Shown: positions 1-11,809 of the stretch, piece by piece
Layout: the number at the start of each line of letters is the position of its first letter
How positions within the stretch are numbered: the stretch's first letter is position 1
From: Lumnitzera littorea
Taxonomy: Eukaryota; Streptophyta; Magnoliopsida; Myrtales; Combretaceae
Direction: 5' to 3'
NCBI GenBank assembly: GCA_024138015.1
Contig: JAMXBB010000006.1
Coordinates: forward strand, 76,084,909 to 76,148,908
Length of the DNA stretch: 64,000 nt
Translations under genes and position numbers: made by a program
Notes under the pieces: model-generated
Databases searched by the model: none
Seen by the model: only the letters and a program-made list of their open reading frames with translations
What the model was told of the DNA's origin: nothing

Positions 1-520
1 TATATAGTATTTATCATAAAATGTGTATACTATACATTACATACATAATATGTCGTATACTATTATATATATATATATATATATATTCATATGTCTTATA
101 TACATACTTATAAAAATACCCTACTATATACTATACAACTACACACACACATATATATATAATCATATATGTATACCCGTATATATATAGTTATGGTATA
201 TACTTATATACTTATATTATAGTTATGTAAATTAGTTATGTAAATTACTAATTAGATGTATTAAAAAAAATACATAATACATACTATATACTTATGTACA
301 TACATGTATACATACCTAACCTTATATTTACACATATAATTAAATTTAAGTATTTATGTATATAGACATATACTATTAGTGTTATACATCTATACTTTCT
401 AAAATAAATTACTTACTTTGTAGTTTTTATTTTTTTCTTCTTTTCCTTCTTCTTTTTCTTCCTTCCTTCTCTCTTTTCTTTCTTTCTTTTTCTTTCTTTT
501 TCCTCACGGTTTGCTCTCGT
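1..520. repeat. AT-rich simple-sequence and polypyrimidine tract
   Basis: TA dinucleotide runs lie at about 60-88, and mixed TA/CA/ATAC runs continue to about 390. A nearly pure C/T tract follows at about 427-512. No open reading frame of note. It is probably low-complexity sequence inside an LTR. Confidence 0.7.
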
Positions 521-1501
521 CGGTGTGTGTTTGTGCAGATTTTTCTTTTCTTTTTCCATATTTATATTACTTTCCTTTGCTCACGTGATCATAGCTTAAA
601 TTGTAAGCTAAGTTAACTTTTGCATTAATGTAAATAAAACAAAAATAATATCAACACATGGTAATTTGATTGATCACGTGGCTGCTGATTTTTTTGTCTT
701 AATTGGTTGATTTTAGTTCATGTTTTGTGCAGGAATGAAGTGAATTGGATATGGAGAAGGAAAATAAGATAAATTGGAAATGGAAGAGAAGGAAAATGAA
801 AATTATTAATAAATATGTATAATTTTTCGAATCATATAAATTATAGCAAATCTCTTCGTAAATTAATTTTCAAATTTTTGCGAAATTTTATCAATTTAAT
901 TGGTACTTGTTACAATTATAATTTTTACAAGTTATTATAATGATTTCGTTATAATTTCACACAAATAGGCGTTTTAGTCGAAAATTGCAATCGACTATAA
1001 TTTTATTACTATTAAGTAATATTTAATTATTTTATAGGTCTATATTTATAATTTTAAGGTTTCGATCAAATTCAGGTTTAATTTTGGTTAATGGTGCTTA
1101 AAGCAGTTTTAGGGTTTTAGTATATGATTTGGGGTTTTGATCAATTTCTAAGGTTTTTACTACCTATAATATATTTAAATTTAGATTTATTAATTTTTTT
1201 CTCTTGTTCGGCTTTAATGACTCTTCAAGTCATCTATAGTATTAGGATCTACTTCCACTCTTAAATAGCTAAATTTGCGGGGTTTACATAACTGTACCGA
1301 TATATCTCCAACCTTGACTTCAAAGGGCATTAAATCTGAGTTGCATGCAGTACTTAGTTACCTTCATGTATTTGTTTAGCATACTAGTTGACATGCATTC
1401 ATTCGATTAAACTTAATTATTGTATAACTTAATTGCTATATGGTTGAGAGGATTATCTCATTAAGCTAGTTAGCTTATACCCTTGTAGTCTCCTTTCATA
1501 G

Positions 1502-1540
1502 GTCGAGTTATTTATGGAGTCGGGCCGTTGCATGCCTAAG
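1502..1540 (+). other. Putative 39-nt mini-exon in Tekay-type LTR
   Basis: A pyrimidine-rich stretch ending cctttcatAG precedes this segment and GTTAGT follows it, so it looks like a 3' splice site, a 39-nt exon and a 5' splice site. The same arrangement with exactly 39 nt occurs at 44759-44797 (+) and 38923-38961 (-). Splicing itself is inference. Confidence 0.35.
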
Positions 1541-1770
1541 GTTAGTGTTCATCACGGGGTCAGTGTGGGAGCAGGACGTGATCAAAGTGTACTTATAATA
1601 GTTTATAGAGCTGATTATGTAATTGAGTCATACTAGTTTGACTTAATAAATGCTTTAGATTTCTTATCTGTAAATTCTTATATAAATAGATTATGTGTTA
1701 TGTTTCTATATTTTATTATTGTTATTATGAAATGATATTACTTATGCTTGCACACTCTCGATTGTTAGTT

Positions 1771-1794
1771 GTAGCTGTAGCTGTAGCTGTAGCC
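1771..1794. repeat. (GTAGCT)n hexamer microsatellite
   Basis: Four consecutive copies of a GTAGCT-type hexamer lie within the LTR. Confidence 0.85.
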
Positions 1795-1898
1795 TTGTGT
1801 ATCTTATAAAAGGGTCGTCGATTGTAAGGGAATTCAATCTGTAATCCTTTGTACGGTATGCGGCAATTGCCATAACTAGCCCCCTCGAATCGTAACAG

Positions 1899-2465
1899 TG
1901 TTTATGCAAGGAAGAAAATACTCAAGTGTATTAAAGGTAATTTGATCAGTTACAGCTACAAGTACAAGTGTATTTATACCCATAAGTTAAGGCAACTTGC
2001 CTAAAAAGGAAAAGACAATAAGGATATTTCCTAAAGAAGCAATGTACATGATACAAAGAGGTAAAAATGAATATACAAGGAAAACAATGATTAGTGCTAC
2101 AGATTCTCCATATGGTATTGTACATGTAGCGATGCTACATTGGCGAGGTTGTTAGGGGATGTAGACAAAAAGAACGAATAGGTGGGCTTGTCCTAGTAAG
2201 GATGGCCTAGTCAGCCTGAATTCTCTATCTCTCAGCTTTTCGGCAAGGATAATGTCAAGTGATTGGTTAGCTCAGTATTAAAGTAATCATTAACTCAACA
2301 TAACACAGAATAATGGGCAATCATATGGCATGTCATTAAAGGTGACTCGGCAACGAAGTACTTGGCCTTGGTGGGGGTGGTTGGAACATAAGGATTCATC
2401 GTGTCACCCCCTCTCGTCCTCGAGCTCGGCAATAGGTTAGAGGTCTTGTAGCTTGATTCCCATCA
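1899..2465 (-). mobile_element. CRM-like LTR, solo or truncated
   Basis: Read on the minus strand it starts TGATGGGAATCAAG. This resembles the starts of the 844-bp LTRs at 8847 and 13755 (TGATAGGAATCAA and TGATAAGAATCAA), and a GCCGAGCT..GAGGAC block follows in the same order. It interrupts the Tekay integrase reading frame: integrase homology stops exactly at 2466. The left edge is placed at the end of the neighbouring LTR and is less certain. No matching target duplication was found. Confidence 0.5.
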
Positions 2466-3560
2466 AATCTCCTACTTGAAATTCCAATGGTTTCCTTCTA
2501 ACATCTACATAAATTTTCTATCAGCTTTGAGTTGTCCTCATTTGTTCTTATATCACTTATACTTTCTCTTTATGATCTTGTAGTATGGCTAGTCTAAGCA
2601 TTTGTTTATTACCTACTTCATCTTAATACACTGAAGATCTATACTTATGTCCGTACAACACTTCATATGGTGCCATATGAGTAGTACTGTAATAACTATT
2701 ATTGTAAACAAATTCCACCAACAGTAAGTGATCATACTAATTTCTACCAAACTCTAAAACATATGCCTTAAGCATATCTTCATGTGTTTGTATGGTACGT
2801 TTTGGCTATCTGTCACTCTATGGATGATAAGATGTACTAAAACTCAGCTTATTTCCTAGTTTTACTTATAAAGACTACCAAAACCATGACATGAATCAAG
2901 AGTCACAATTAGAAATTATTGATAGTGTTACCCTATGCGAACAAACTATTTCTTTAAGATACACTTTAGCTAACTAAGGTACGGTTGTAGTTTACTTGAT
3001 AGCTAGAAAATGCAAAGACTTAGTAAGCCTATCTACTATAGCCTATGTTGTATCATGTTGCTTCCTTATTCTGGTTAAACCACTTACAAATTCTATTGTT
3101 ACATGCTCCCATTTCCATTTAAGTATTAGTAAAGGTTGTAATAACCTACCTGGTTTTTTATGTTCTACTTTTACCTTTTAACAAGTCATACACCTCAAGA
3201 TATATCTCATTACATCTCCCTTTACTCTTATCCACCAAAACTTCTACTTTGAATCCTTGTACATTTTATTGTTTTTAGGATGCAACAAATACTTCACATT
3301 ATGGGCTTCTTCTAAAATCACTTAACTTTCATGTCCTTTGGAACACATACTCTTTCCTTAAATCTCAACATTCCCTTATCATCAACCTTAAAGTTGAGCA
3401 TTTTTGAAATTATCTTTGATCCTTTGTAATTCTACATCCTTTTTCTAAGCTTCCTTTATATGTTTGAGGAGTAGAGGTTATACTTCCAAACTTGCCAAAA
3501 TCAATTTGCTCCCTTAGACTAATATTTCTAACCTTATCCTCTCTGTCTCCTTAATCAGCT
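2466..3560 (-). pseudogene. Tekay/Del integrase fragment (gypsy pol)
   Basis: Integrase inserts retrotransposon cDNA into the chromosome. On the minus strand, with several stops and frame changes, I read a zinc-binding end (CMTC followed by VEHKKPGRLLQPL), the core (EHVTIEFVSGL, then AIVDRLTKSLHF) and a later block (EFVYNNSYYSTTHMAPYEVL, YGHKYRS). It ends in the KPLEFQVGD segment, where the LTR at 1899-2465 cuts it off, so the C-terminal domain is lost. Order and orientation agree with the RT to its right. It is broken and not expressible as one protein. Tekay/Del assignment is by motif style. Confidence 0.8.
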
Positions 3561-3599
3561 CCCTTTTATTAATAACTAACATGGCAGCACTATCAAATT

Positions 3600-4000
3600 T
3601 TTTCCTATTTAAGGCATTCACAACCACATTTGCTTTCCTTAGGTAATAGTGGATTGAAATGGTATAATCCTTATATAACTCTAACCATCTCCTTTATTGT
3701 AAATTCAATTCTTTTTGTGTAAAGATGTACTTAAGACTTCTGTAAATCATATACACCTTATACTTTAGGCCATATAAGTAGTGTCTTTAGATTTTTAGAA
3801 CAAATATCACTATTACCAGCTCTAGGTCATGCATTCCATAATTCCACTCATGTGGTTTGAGTTGTCTTAATGCAGACGTAATTACTTTATAGTTTTGCAT
3901 CAAAGCGCATCCGAAACCATTCCTCGAAGCATCATAGTAGATTGAGTATTTCCTTGATCCATCGGGTAATGTTAGTATGGGTGCAATAACCAATCACTTC
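3600..4000 (-). pseudogene. Tekay/Del RNase H domain fragment
   Basis: RNase H removes the RNA strand of the RNA-DNA hybrid during reverse transcription. An open stretch at 3787-3993 reads APILTLPDGSRKYSIYYDAS, then ALRQLKPHEWNYGMHDLELV, which is the start of a gypsy RNase H with its first catalytic Asp in YYDAS. Downstream (to about 3600) similarity continues with stops. It lies just 3' of the RT segment, as expected for one pol polyprotein. Confidence 0.8.
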
Positions 4001-4009
4001 TCAAGTTCA

Positions 4010-4880
4010 TGGAAACTTCTCTTACACTTATCGTTCCATTCCAATTAAACTCCTTTACATTTTAATTACGTTAATGGCATAACGTTCTTAGAGAAATTTG
4101 GTACAAATCTTTAATAATAGCCTGCCATTCCTAAGAAACTTCTTATCTTATGTATAGTCGTTAGCTTTCCCCAATCTGTTACCACCTTTACTTTTACAAG
4201 ATCTATGGCTATTTCAGCGCTTGATACAATATGTCTAAGAAATCCAACTTGCTCCAACTAAAACTCACACTTCATCAACTTTGCATACAATTGGTTTTCC
4301 TTCAAAGTTTGAAGTATTTTTCTCAAATGTTTCGCATGTTCTTCCAAAACTTTTGAATATATCAGAATATCATCTATGAATACTACTACAAACTGATCTA
4401 AAAACTTCATAAACATACGGTCCATCATATCCATGAAAGCAATTGGGGCATTCGTCAGACCAAACGGCATCACTAAGAACTCGTAGTGTCCATATCTTGT
4501 TCTAAAAGCTACTTAGGTATATCTTCTTTCTTAACATTCAACTGATGATACCCTGATTGCAAATCTATCTTTGAAAACACAATAGCACCTCTTAGTTGAT
4601 CAGAAAGATCATCAATCCTCGAAAGTGAATACTTATTCTTAATTTTGTAACTCTATTCAACTATTGATAATCAACACATAGCTTCAAACTTCCATCCTTC
4701 TTCTTGACAAAGAGTACTAGTATACCCCAAGGCAACATACTAGGTTTAATAAAACCTTTCTCTAACAACTCCTAAATTTGCTTCTTTAATTCTACTAACT
4801 TTGTTGGTATTATACTGTAAGGGGCTTTTAGAGATAGGTGTAGTCCTTAGGATAAGGTCAATGGTAAATTCTATTTCCCT
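4010..4880 (-). pseudogene. Tekay/Del reverse transcriptase fragment
   Basis: Reverse transcriptase copies the element RNA into DNA. The best-kept part (4258-4473, 71 codons open) has MPFGLTNAP, then FVVVFIDDILIYSK with the catalytic pair in the F-I-D-D box, then KENQLYAKLMKCEF. Towards 4880 the fingers region (FVKKKDGSLKLCVDY, with stops) can be followed. Frameshifts break it between 4480 and 4700. The F-I-D-D variant and the QLYAK.KCEF tail are the Tekay/Del style. Confidence 0.85.
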
Positions 4881-5139
4881 ATAGAGAGTAATCCAAGTAA
4901 ATTCTAAGGAAAAACATTAGGAAATTCTCGTACTACATGTATGTCTTCTAATTTGGTTTCCTTAGGTTGTATATCCATTATTGAGGCTAGGTAACCTACG
5001 TTTCCTTTACATATCAACTTTTATGCCTTACCTACTAGGATTATTCAATGAACTACTTCACTAGAACTTCCCTTGCTGCAATAGTCCTTTCCATCTAACC
5101 TTTAAAACACTACAATCTTAATTTTACAGTCAACGTTTG

Positions 5140-5420
5140 CTTTATACTTGGTCATCTAATCCATCCCTAATATTACATCAAATCCTCTCATATCTAAGAC
5201 TATTAATTTTGTTGACATCTCATGAGTATCTATATAAATATTCCCATCAATTAGCTGATGAACACAACTTGTCTCCTCTAGATGGTGTTGTGACTACCAA
5301 CTCATATACTAGGTTTTCTATTGATAACTAATTTCTATCAACATACTCTTTCAAGGCATATAAATGAGTCAATCTAGTATCAAATAAAGTATACACATAA
5401 TTATTTCCTATGCACACCAA
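5140..5420 (-). pseudogene. Tekay/Del aspartic protease fragment
   Basis: The retrotransposon protease cleaves the gag-pol polyprotein. The minus strand reads YTLFDTRLTHLYALKEYVDR. The expected active site Asp-Ser/Thr-Gly appears as D-T-R, so the catalytic glycine is lost. Stops follow. It sits between the gag zinc knuckle and RT as expected. Confidence 0.65.
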
Positions 5421-5499
5421 TCCTAGAACAATCATTTATAACGATATTACTGTATATTAATGGCTAACACCAATATATTTAAGCTAACTAACCATTAAA

Positions 5500-6664
5500 T
5501 ATACTTAAGTTAGAGAATTCTAGGTAACACTTACCTGCTACTATATAAGCATCCCCTGCTTCATCTTACTAGAGTGCATAAATTGTTCCTTATACCTTAG
5601 GCTTCCCTACTGCTCTACCTAGCTAATTGTTGTTCCATTTGGCTAGTTTTAGTTTATTACCCTAAGTTTGCTCCTACTTGGCCGATGGTTTAGCACACTG
5701 GTTCATATTATGACCCATTTGCCGCAACTGGTACAAAAAGTGCCCCTAGCATTTGAATTCTAGTAATTCCTTGCCATATGCTCAGCTTCCCCACACCTTA
5801 AACACTTTCCACATAACTTAGGATAATCTACAACTCAATGCCTTACATTACATTTCCAATACGGTATTGTAGCTCCACTACTTCTCCGATTCTTACTTAT
5901 AAATTTCTTACCTTGCTTTCCTTTTGACATTTTATTACTACCACTAGAGCTTAACTAAGAACTCTCTTATTCTCCATTTCATTAGCTTTTTCTCATAAAG
6001 TATGAGTCTGCTTAATTAATCAAGCCTCTTTCACCAAATCATTATAGCTTACTATCCTAACTCTTTTCAACTTTGCTTGAAAATACAAATCAAGTCCAAC
6101 TTTAAACCTTCCAACCTTAACCAATTCGTTATTCTAAACAACCTCTAGTGCAAATTTCAATAACCTATTAAACTCCCTTTCATATTCCTCAATTATCTTC
6201 TATCCTACCTTAATTTTTAGTACTCTTTATACATCTGTTTTCTTATGTTATTAGGGAAATATTGTTCCACAAAATGCATTCCTAAAAGCATTCCACTCGA
6301 TAGGTTAAGCTAAAAACTGCTTCTTATGCTTCTACTAATCATTTACATGATCGCCTAACAGATTGGCTACAATCCCAACCTTTCTATTCTCCTTCGCTTT
6401 ATGCACTTCAAAAACCTTTTCTAAAGAATCAATCCATTCCTCAGCAACTAAGAGGTCAATATTCTTACTATCATATGTCTTCACTATCCTTTGTATACGA
6501 GCCTACATATCACCTCCTTCGACTCCAACTAGAGCAACTGCAAACTATTGCATGAATTCCACACATAGTAGAGGTAAAGCCAAATCAGGTTATAGTTAAG
6601 GTTCTACCCTTTACTCTTGTGGCTTTCAGTTTACTAGAGGTCTTCCATGTCCCTTTCCCATCAT
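5500..6664 (-). pseudogene. Tekay/Del gag fragment with zinc knuckle
   Basis: Gag forms the virus-like particle and binds element RNA. The likely start is ATG at 6664-6662 (a second ATG follows at once), reading MMGKGHGRPLV and then a stop. Further on, AEEWIDSLEKVFEVHKAKENR marks the gag core. A knuckle at 5763-5804 reads CLRCGEAEHMARNY, a CX2CX4HX4C pattern whose last Cys is now Tyr, followed by CTSCGKW. Many stops are present. The 130-bp gap to the primer-binding site is a normal leader. Confidence 0.75.
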
Positions 6665-6793
6665 TTTTTGAACACCACCAAATAACATAAATAATAATGA
6701 ATACTTTGTTGATACGAGTAAGTTGTAACACTCTATCACCTAGCTACCTTACTTATCTTACATGTGCCTAGAAACTTAAGCTCCCTAACTTAT

Positions 6794-6805
6794 GCTCTGA
6801 TACCA
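6794..6805 (-). promoter_or_regulatory. Primer-binding site, initiator-Met tRNA type
   Basis: The minus strand reads TGGTATCAGAGC, the 12 bases that pair with the 3' end of plant initiator Met tRNA to prime reverse transcription. It follows the LTR end (..GGATGTAACA at 6815) after a 9-base spacer. It fixes the orientation of the Tekay/Del element as minus. Confidence 0.9.
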
Positions 6806-6814
6806 CCTAAAGGA

Positions 6815-7465
6815 TGTTACATCCTAGCATACCATAGAATGTATTATCATATAGGTAAACTTATTATAAATAAGCTCCATTTTAACAAAACAACACTTCA
6901 TTATATGGATGCAGCACTCAAAGGAGTTCAATTGTAGGCTTTTGACTACAAGTATATACACCATTTACAAGTTTCAAAAAATTGAACACTAAACTTCTAG
7001 GTCTCCATTATATTTGCTTAGTGACACTTTCACTCTCAAGATAGCTAACTTTATCTAGCACTCTAAAAAAGTCCAACCCTATAGTTAGTGATGCCCCAAA
7101 ATCTACATCTAACCTAAGGATAAGAGAAAACTTATCCCCTCAACTACTGTTAAGTTGAGTGAGAGTGGATATCAAGCAATAACACAATAAAGCATTCAGT
7201 ATAGGCACATAAGTTTCATATTTAGTTAATAACCAAACAACAAATGAGATAATGCAAATTTGTATGCCATGCTAATATACGTGGCATGCATTGGTGTCGA
7301 TATCTAAGTCGGCTTAACAACTCATCTTGATGTACCTAGGAGGTTAGTAATCACTAGGGCTTACCATAGGAAGTAGTAACCAAGTGAATCCTTTAAGATA
7401 TCAAAGAAAGAGGGAATGGATAGGTCGATAAACATTACAGCTTTTATGAGGCAATTCCTAGGATG
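6815..7465 (-). mobile_element. Tekay/Del 5' LTR, promoter-distal part
   Basis: It begins beside the primer-binding site and aligns with 47890-48560, the same end of a bordered solo LTR: the 'catcctagcata' terminus, then 'tatcccctcaactactg' and 'gagtggatatca' in the same order. Homology stops near 7465 where a CRM-like LTR begins. Parts at 8256-8645 and 21050-23300 may be the rest of this LTR. Confidence 0.65.
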
Positions 7466-8255
7466 TGATGCACCAATGAATATAACATGACTTAGTATTT
7501 CTCCTAATATGATGCATAAGCTAATACTAAGGTCTACTCACCACTAATCTTGAGCTATTTGGCAAGATTAAATAAGAATGTTAGAGAGGCATGCACTCAA
7601 AGAAGAGTATCTCTCAAGAATAAGAATAATCATTAATTGTAAGGTGTAAGATATAAGATGATTTCCGCTACAAAAGATAAGGGACTATTTATAATAAGTC
7701 CCTATGGCAAAAAGGAAATATGTGCCATTACAATAAACGGTAATATAAGATAATGACCTAGTATATTGCTAAAAAGGGTAAATGAGATAATTACTGTAAT
7801 GAGAATAATACAATGTCAGGAAAAGGGATGGAAAGGTGGCAGCTTGTCAATGGGTTCGTACTTTGCAATCTTAGGGCATTATGGCAAAACTAAGTTGATG
7901 TTGGGGCTACTGTTGTTGCGTAGTGTTAAGAGCTATCGAGGTGATTAGGTGAAGCTGTAACTTAGTAGGATAGAAAAGGAGAGCTCAATGAATAGGGACC
8001 TCTAACTTAGCACTCGGCAAATGGGCCTTGGAGCTTGGTAGGTTAGTCTCAGCACTTGATAGGTCATTAATTAGGCAAGAGTTTGAATAAAGCAGAGTAT
8101 ATCTGAGTTAAGGCTTTGGAGCATTCACCAACATCTCTTCCATGTACAGAAACTCGTCCTTAGTAGGTTGATAAGAGAAGATCCTCCTAGTGAGAGATTG
8201 TAGGCCTTGGAGGTAGGTGAAAGTGAGAGGTCCAGAGGTTAGCGATCCATTACAT
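7466..8255 (-). mobile_element. CRM-like solo LTR or LTR fragment
   Basis: The reverse complement of 7500-7720 aligns with 25285-25500, the TATA and downstream part of the 5' LTR of the large CRM-like element. Shared blocks are 'ttataaatagtccctt', 'taatcttgccaa' and 'caagattagtg..gtaga'. No gag or pol is attached on either side. Borders (TGATGC at 7466, a TGTAATGG-type terminus near 8255) are tentative and no target duplication is seen. Confidence 0.6.
7681..7702 (-). promoter_or_regulatory. TATA box inside a perfect 6-bp-arm inverted repeat
   Basis: Arms GGGACT and AGTCCC flank a TATAAATA-type box on the minus strand. The same box with paired arms occurs at 25289-25308 and 37667-37688. It is the likely core promoter of the CRM-like LTR. 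Confidence 0.55.
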
Positions 8256-8645
8256 CTAGTTTGGTCGACTATAAATCTAGGCATCCGAAGAATATATTTG
8301 GGAACCTAGCAAAATATTTCAACTTAACAAAACCATAAAGTGCAGTTAAAGTTTTTGTTAATACAAAATTATATGCACAAAAGACCAACTTTGTAATCTT
8401 ATCCTAACAAAACCATAAGTTTTTAGAAAACCGACTTAGGTCCTTTTCATACCATACCATGAATGCATCAACAAATTCTCAATCAACATCAAGTATTACA
8501 ACAAAGCTTATCATGTTCATCCTATCTTTGTTTTAGGCTCTGAATTTGCTTCTAATTCAAACACTCATTAAAGAATAAGTCTCCGTAGATTTTACTCACA
8601 ACTAAGTCTAGAATAAATCACCTAACACATGGCCAACATTCTACT
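8256..8645. other. Unassigned AT-rich segment
   Basis: No gene and no recognised motif. By position it could be a middle piece of the interrupted Tekay/Del 5' LTR, since it lies between two insertions. Confidence 0.4.
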
Positions 8646-8846
8646 TATTGATTGGTGATTTTCATTCTAGTACACAAACATTTGCAAAACGAGAAAATGG
8701 TTATAGGGGGCACTAAAGGGTGCTCCACGTGGCCTCTCCAATACCTAAGTTAGTCCTCTTGTTATATAAATAGAATTGTTATGTGATTATGGGAATGAGA
8801 GAATAAAAGAAAGTGTCCCCCTTACCTAGGGATCTTATCTAGTATT
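8646..8846 (-). repeat. Left LTR of non-autonomous element, first piece
   Basis: It matches 20738-20938 ('tgattggt.attttc', 'ttagtc.tcttgt.at.taaatagaattgtta', 'ccccttacctaggg.cttgtctagtatt'). It breaks at GTATT (8842-8846), where the CRM-like element is inserted, and resumes at 14604. Confidence 0.8.
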
Positions 8847-9690
8847 TGATAGGAATCAACCGCTTAAACCGATCATAAGAAGTTGAGCTAGAGGACTTCA
8901 AGGGCTCGCATAGAAAATAGTAGCTCTAAGCCATAGCCAAGATAGAGACTCCTATCCTAATTTGACTTCCTGCCAACCTGTCTCTCAAATCTTTATGTAT
9001 ATCCAACATGCTCCTGCCCAATAGCGAAGTCCTAATCTAGAAGATAACCTCAAACTAACTAAGTCGAGCTACTAGCCTAACCCATTAGCATTTAACTTCA
9101 AGAAGTCTGACCTTTTTGCTAGGTTGATTAATTTTGGATTTGATCTAGATCAAGTTAACCCCTAACTCTTAGCACTTCTTGCTTTTTCCTGTGTATCAAA
9201 CTCTTGACGTACAGCCATCATGTGACACGTACCTTCTAACACAACATTTTAGAATAACTTTTTCTTTTCCGTACTAGATATTCTCTGTCCTTTTTACCCC
9301 TTTTTAGTATGATTAATGTAACATAATTGTAAAATACCATTTTATCTTTTCATACGTGTAAAATAACCCTAGTGGGCAAGTATATAAACCCCTACTTTCC
9401 TTGTACACAAATAATCATCTAACTTTCAATACAGAATTATTCTCTTTGAACAACCTTAGTATTCTCGTTGACTCTAAACTCTTTTCTATTCCCTTATGCA
9501 AGGAGTAGTGGCGAGTGACCCTTCAGTTTAGACCGTTGTGTCATATCCAATAGATTGTAGGCCGAGTAGGATCAAGTGGTGTGTCATATCTATTTAGTAG
9601 CTACCTGAACTTTGTTAGCTTTTTCTTTGTTCTTTTTGGTTCACCTTGTTATGGTGCTTTCTCTATGTGTTTGACCCCGAAGATGCATCA
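8847..9690 (+). repeat. 5' LTR of nested CRM-like element
   Basis: It matches 13755-14598 along its whole length with scattered substitutions. The terminus is TGATAGGAATC...GATGCATCA. It carries the promoter of the element. Confidence 0.9.
9381..9389 (+). promoter_or_regulatory. TATA box in 5' LTR
   Basis: TATATAAAC, preceded by agtgggcaag and followed by a C-rich stretch. The same box is at 14289-14297 in the 3' LTR. Probable start-site element for the genomic RNA. Confidence 0.55.
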
Positions 9691-9699
9691 GCTTCGCTA

Positions 9700-9710
9700 G
9701 TATCAGAGCA
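9700..9710 (+). promoter_or_regulatory. Primer-binding site, initiator-Met tRNA type, degraded
   Basis: GTATCAGAGCA lies 9 bases after the LTR end. It corresponds to TGGTATCAGAGCA with the first bases changed (ctaGTATCAGAGC). Confidence 0.75.
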
Positions 9711-9908
9711 CGGTTTCGCAAAAGAGTGTATGAAGTTGCAGTAAAGTTTTGGTTTGCTTTACTATTAGTAGCTATTATGTTCCTATAGTAGCTACTATAG
9801 TATGTTTGAGCATTCGTAAGTATGGTTTCATTGATACTCAATTTTCCATTGCGATAATAGAACAAGTTTGTTAGTATTTTGTTAATCTGTTTGAAAGGGT
9901 ATTATGCT

Positions 9909-11310
9909 ATGTTAGATTCAAGTGTTCAGGGAATTATTGGTGACTAGGGTAGTGGTGCTCAACTTAGTCATGGTCATAATAGTAGTAACAACCTAGGGTC
10001 TGTTGAAGACAAACTTGATAGACTTACAAACTTTGTTGAAAGTCTAGTCACCACAATGCAAGTTAATAGGCAATAATCTCAAGGCATTTAGCAACAAAAC
10101 CCATAAGATGGTGCCCTTGAGAGATACTATGGCCAAGGAAATCAAACTAATTACCCAATTCAGCCGCTACGAGCTAGAAGAGTGGCTAACAGGCCTACTA
10201 AACGAAGACTAGAGTTGGAGGAGATTGAGGGAGATAATGAGTAGATTGATGTTGAAGAGTTTGTTGAAAAAGAAGTTGATTATTACTAAACACAGGGACG
10301 GGGACACCGAGTTTCTCAAGGGCTAGACAATGTTAAAGTGCAAATCTTGCCCTTTGGTGGAGGTGGAGATGCAGATGAATACTTAGAGTAAGAAGAGAAG
10401 GTCGAGAAATTATTTGAGTGTTATGGGTATTAGGATGCAGTTAAGGTCCAATTTGCTACGTTGAAATTTACTGGATACACCACCATGTGGTGGAAGAATT
10501 TGAATGCTGCTAGAGCTAGAGATGGGAGATGAGGTGTTAGAAGTTAGGATGAGATGAAAAGGTTATTAAGAGGTAGATTTGTGCCTGAAACCTACTTGCA
10601 AGATACATTTGCAAAATTACAATAACTTCGCCAAGGGAGCCGATCTATTGATGACTATGTTAGGGCATTTTAAATGCTTATGATTAGAGCCGACATGGAA
10701 GAGTTAGAAGCATGCACTACATCGAGGTTTATTTCTGGACTTAAATTTGAAATCCGCAATATCATGAAAGTATGGAGATTTTATAGCTTAGAAGAGGCCA
10801 TCAAGATAGTACAGAGGGTTGAAAAGTAAAGGAAAAATGTTCTAAGCCAACCTGGGCAAACATTCTTACGAGCTTTTGTATCGTGCTGACCTAGTCAAGC
10901 CAACCCGACGAGGCCATATCGAGACGAGGAAAGGAATGACTAACTTGAGGAATGCTGAGCAAACCAGTAGGGCCAAGTAAGATAGTTAAGCCGACCTGAG
11001 GCTAGGTCAACCCCGAGAACCTATGAGAAAGGCCAACCATCCATACGGAAGACTAGCGAGGTAAAGTGTTTTAAATGCTTAGGCTTTGGACATATGGCTA
11101 CTGAATGTCTGAACTGGCATGTCATGGTACTCCGAAGAGACATGGTAGATAATACCGATAAGAGCAACCTTGAGGAAGAAGAGAATGTTAGAGAACCTAA
11201 GGTGGAAGAGGAAGAGGAAACCTATGTTAATGCTAACAAGGAAGAAGTAATGGCCCTAGTTTTAAGGCAAGTCTTGACTTTGCTACCGAACTTTGAGGTA
11301 GACTAGTGAG
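9909..11310 (+). pseudogene. CRM-like gag, broken
   Basis: Gag packages the element RNA. ATG at 9909 reads MLDSSVQGIIGD and then a stop. Further parts read LEEIEGDNE near 10215, VKVQILPFGGGGDADEYLE near 10330, FATLKFTGYTTMWWKN near 10450 and FKCLGFGHMATEC. The zinc knuckle at 11067-11108 is a complete CX2CX4HX4C (CFKCLGFGHMATEC). The six gag units of the larger element at 25983-34074 are related but have lost the knuckle His. Several stops (TAG for Trp or Gln codons) break the frame. Confidence 0.85.
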
Positions 11311-11319
11311 AGAACTTAT

Positions 11320-11760
11320 TCCATACCAAGTGTACATTAGATGCCAACTGTATACAATCATCGTAGACAGAGGAAGTTGTACTAATGTCGTTATACATTC
11401 CTTTATGCAGAGGTTAGGTTTGCCGACCTTAAAGCATCCCCGACCCTATAAGCCACACTAGCTTCATGATAAGGGTACTTTATATGTAATTGAGCAAGTG
11501 ATCATACCATTTAGTATTAGGAAGGTATCCAAGGATAAAGTAATGTGTGATGTCGTCCTTATAGGAGCTTCACATTTGCTACTTGGACGACCATAGTTGT
11601 TTGACAAATGTGTCACTCATGATGAGTATAAGAATACCTATGCCTTTGTTAAGGATGGAAGGAAGGTTATGTTGCAACCCCTAACCCCGTCACAAGTGAA
11701 TGAGGCTCATAACCAACTCACTCGAGCTAGTAAGAAGAAAGCTTTAGTGATGAGCCAAAG
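11320..11760 (+). pseudogene. CRM-like aspartic protease, broken
   Basis: The protease matures the polyprotein. From about 11345 it reads YTIIVDRGSCTNVVIHSF; the active-site triad is D-R-G, with S following. Then FSIRKVSKDKVMCDVVLIGA and HLLLGRP, the usual second conserved block, lead into KVMLQPLTPSQV. Stops are few, so this is among the better kept parts of the element. Confidence 0.8.
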
Positions 11761-11809
11761 GGAGCTTTGATCTACTGAGAAGGCTGATGAACCCATATTC
11801 CTATTATAG

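Larger units (their letters stand above)
1..1897 (+). mobile_element. Tekay-type LTR, 3' part (left end outside window)
   Basis: Non-coding and AT-rich. From about 1290 to 1897 it aligns by eye with 44560-45185, the end of a solo LTR whose borders are fixed by a target duplication. Shared blocks are the 'tctccaaccttgact' segment, the 'ttatctca.taagct' segment before a pyrimidine-AG site, the 'gatcaaagtg' block and the 'ccttt.tacggta' block. The end at 1897 (cgtaaca) matches the LTR 3' terminus of the other copies. No primer-binding site follows, so this is a solo or truncated LTR. The part before about 1200 is simple AT-rich DNA that I assign to the LTR only by position. Confidence 0.6.
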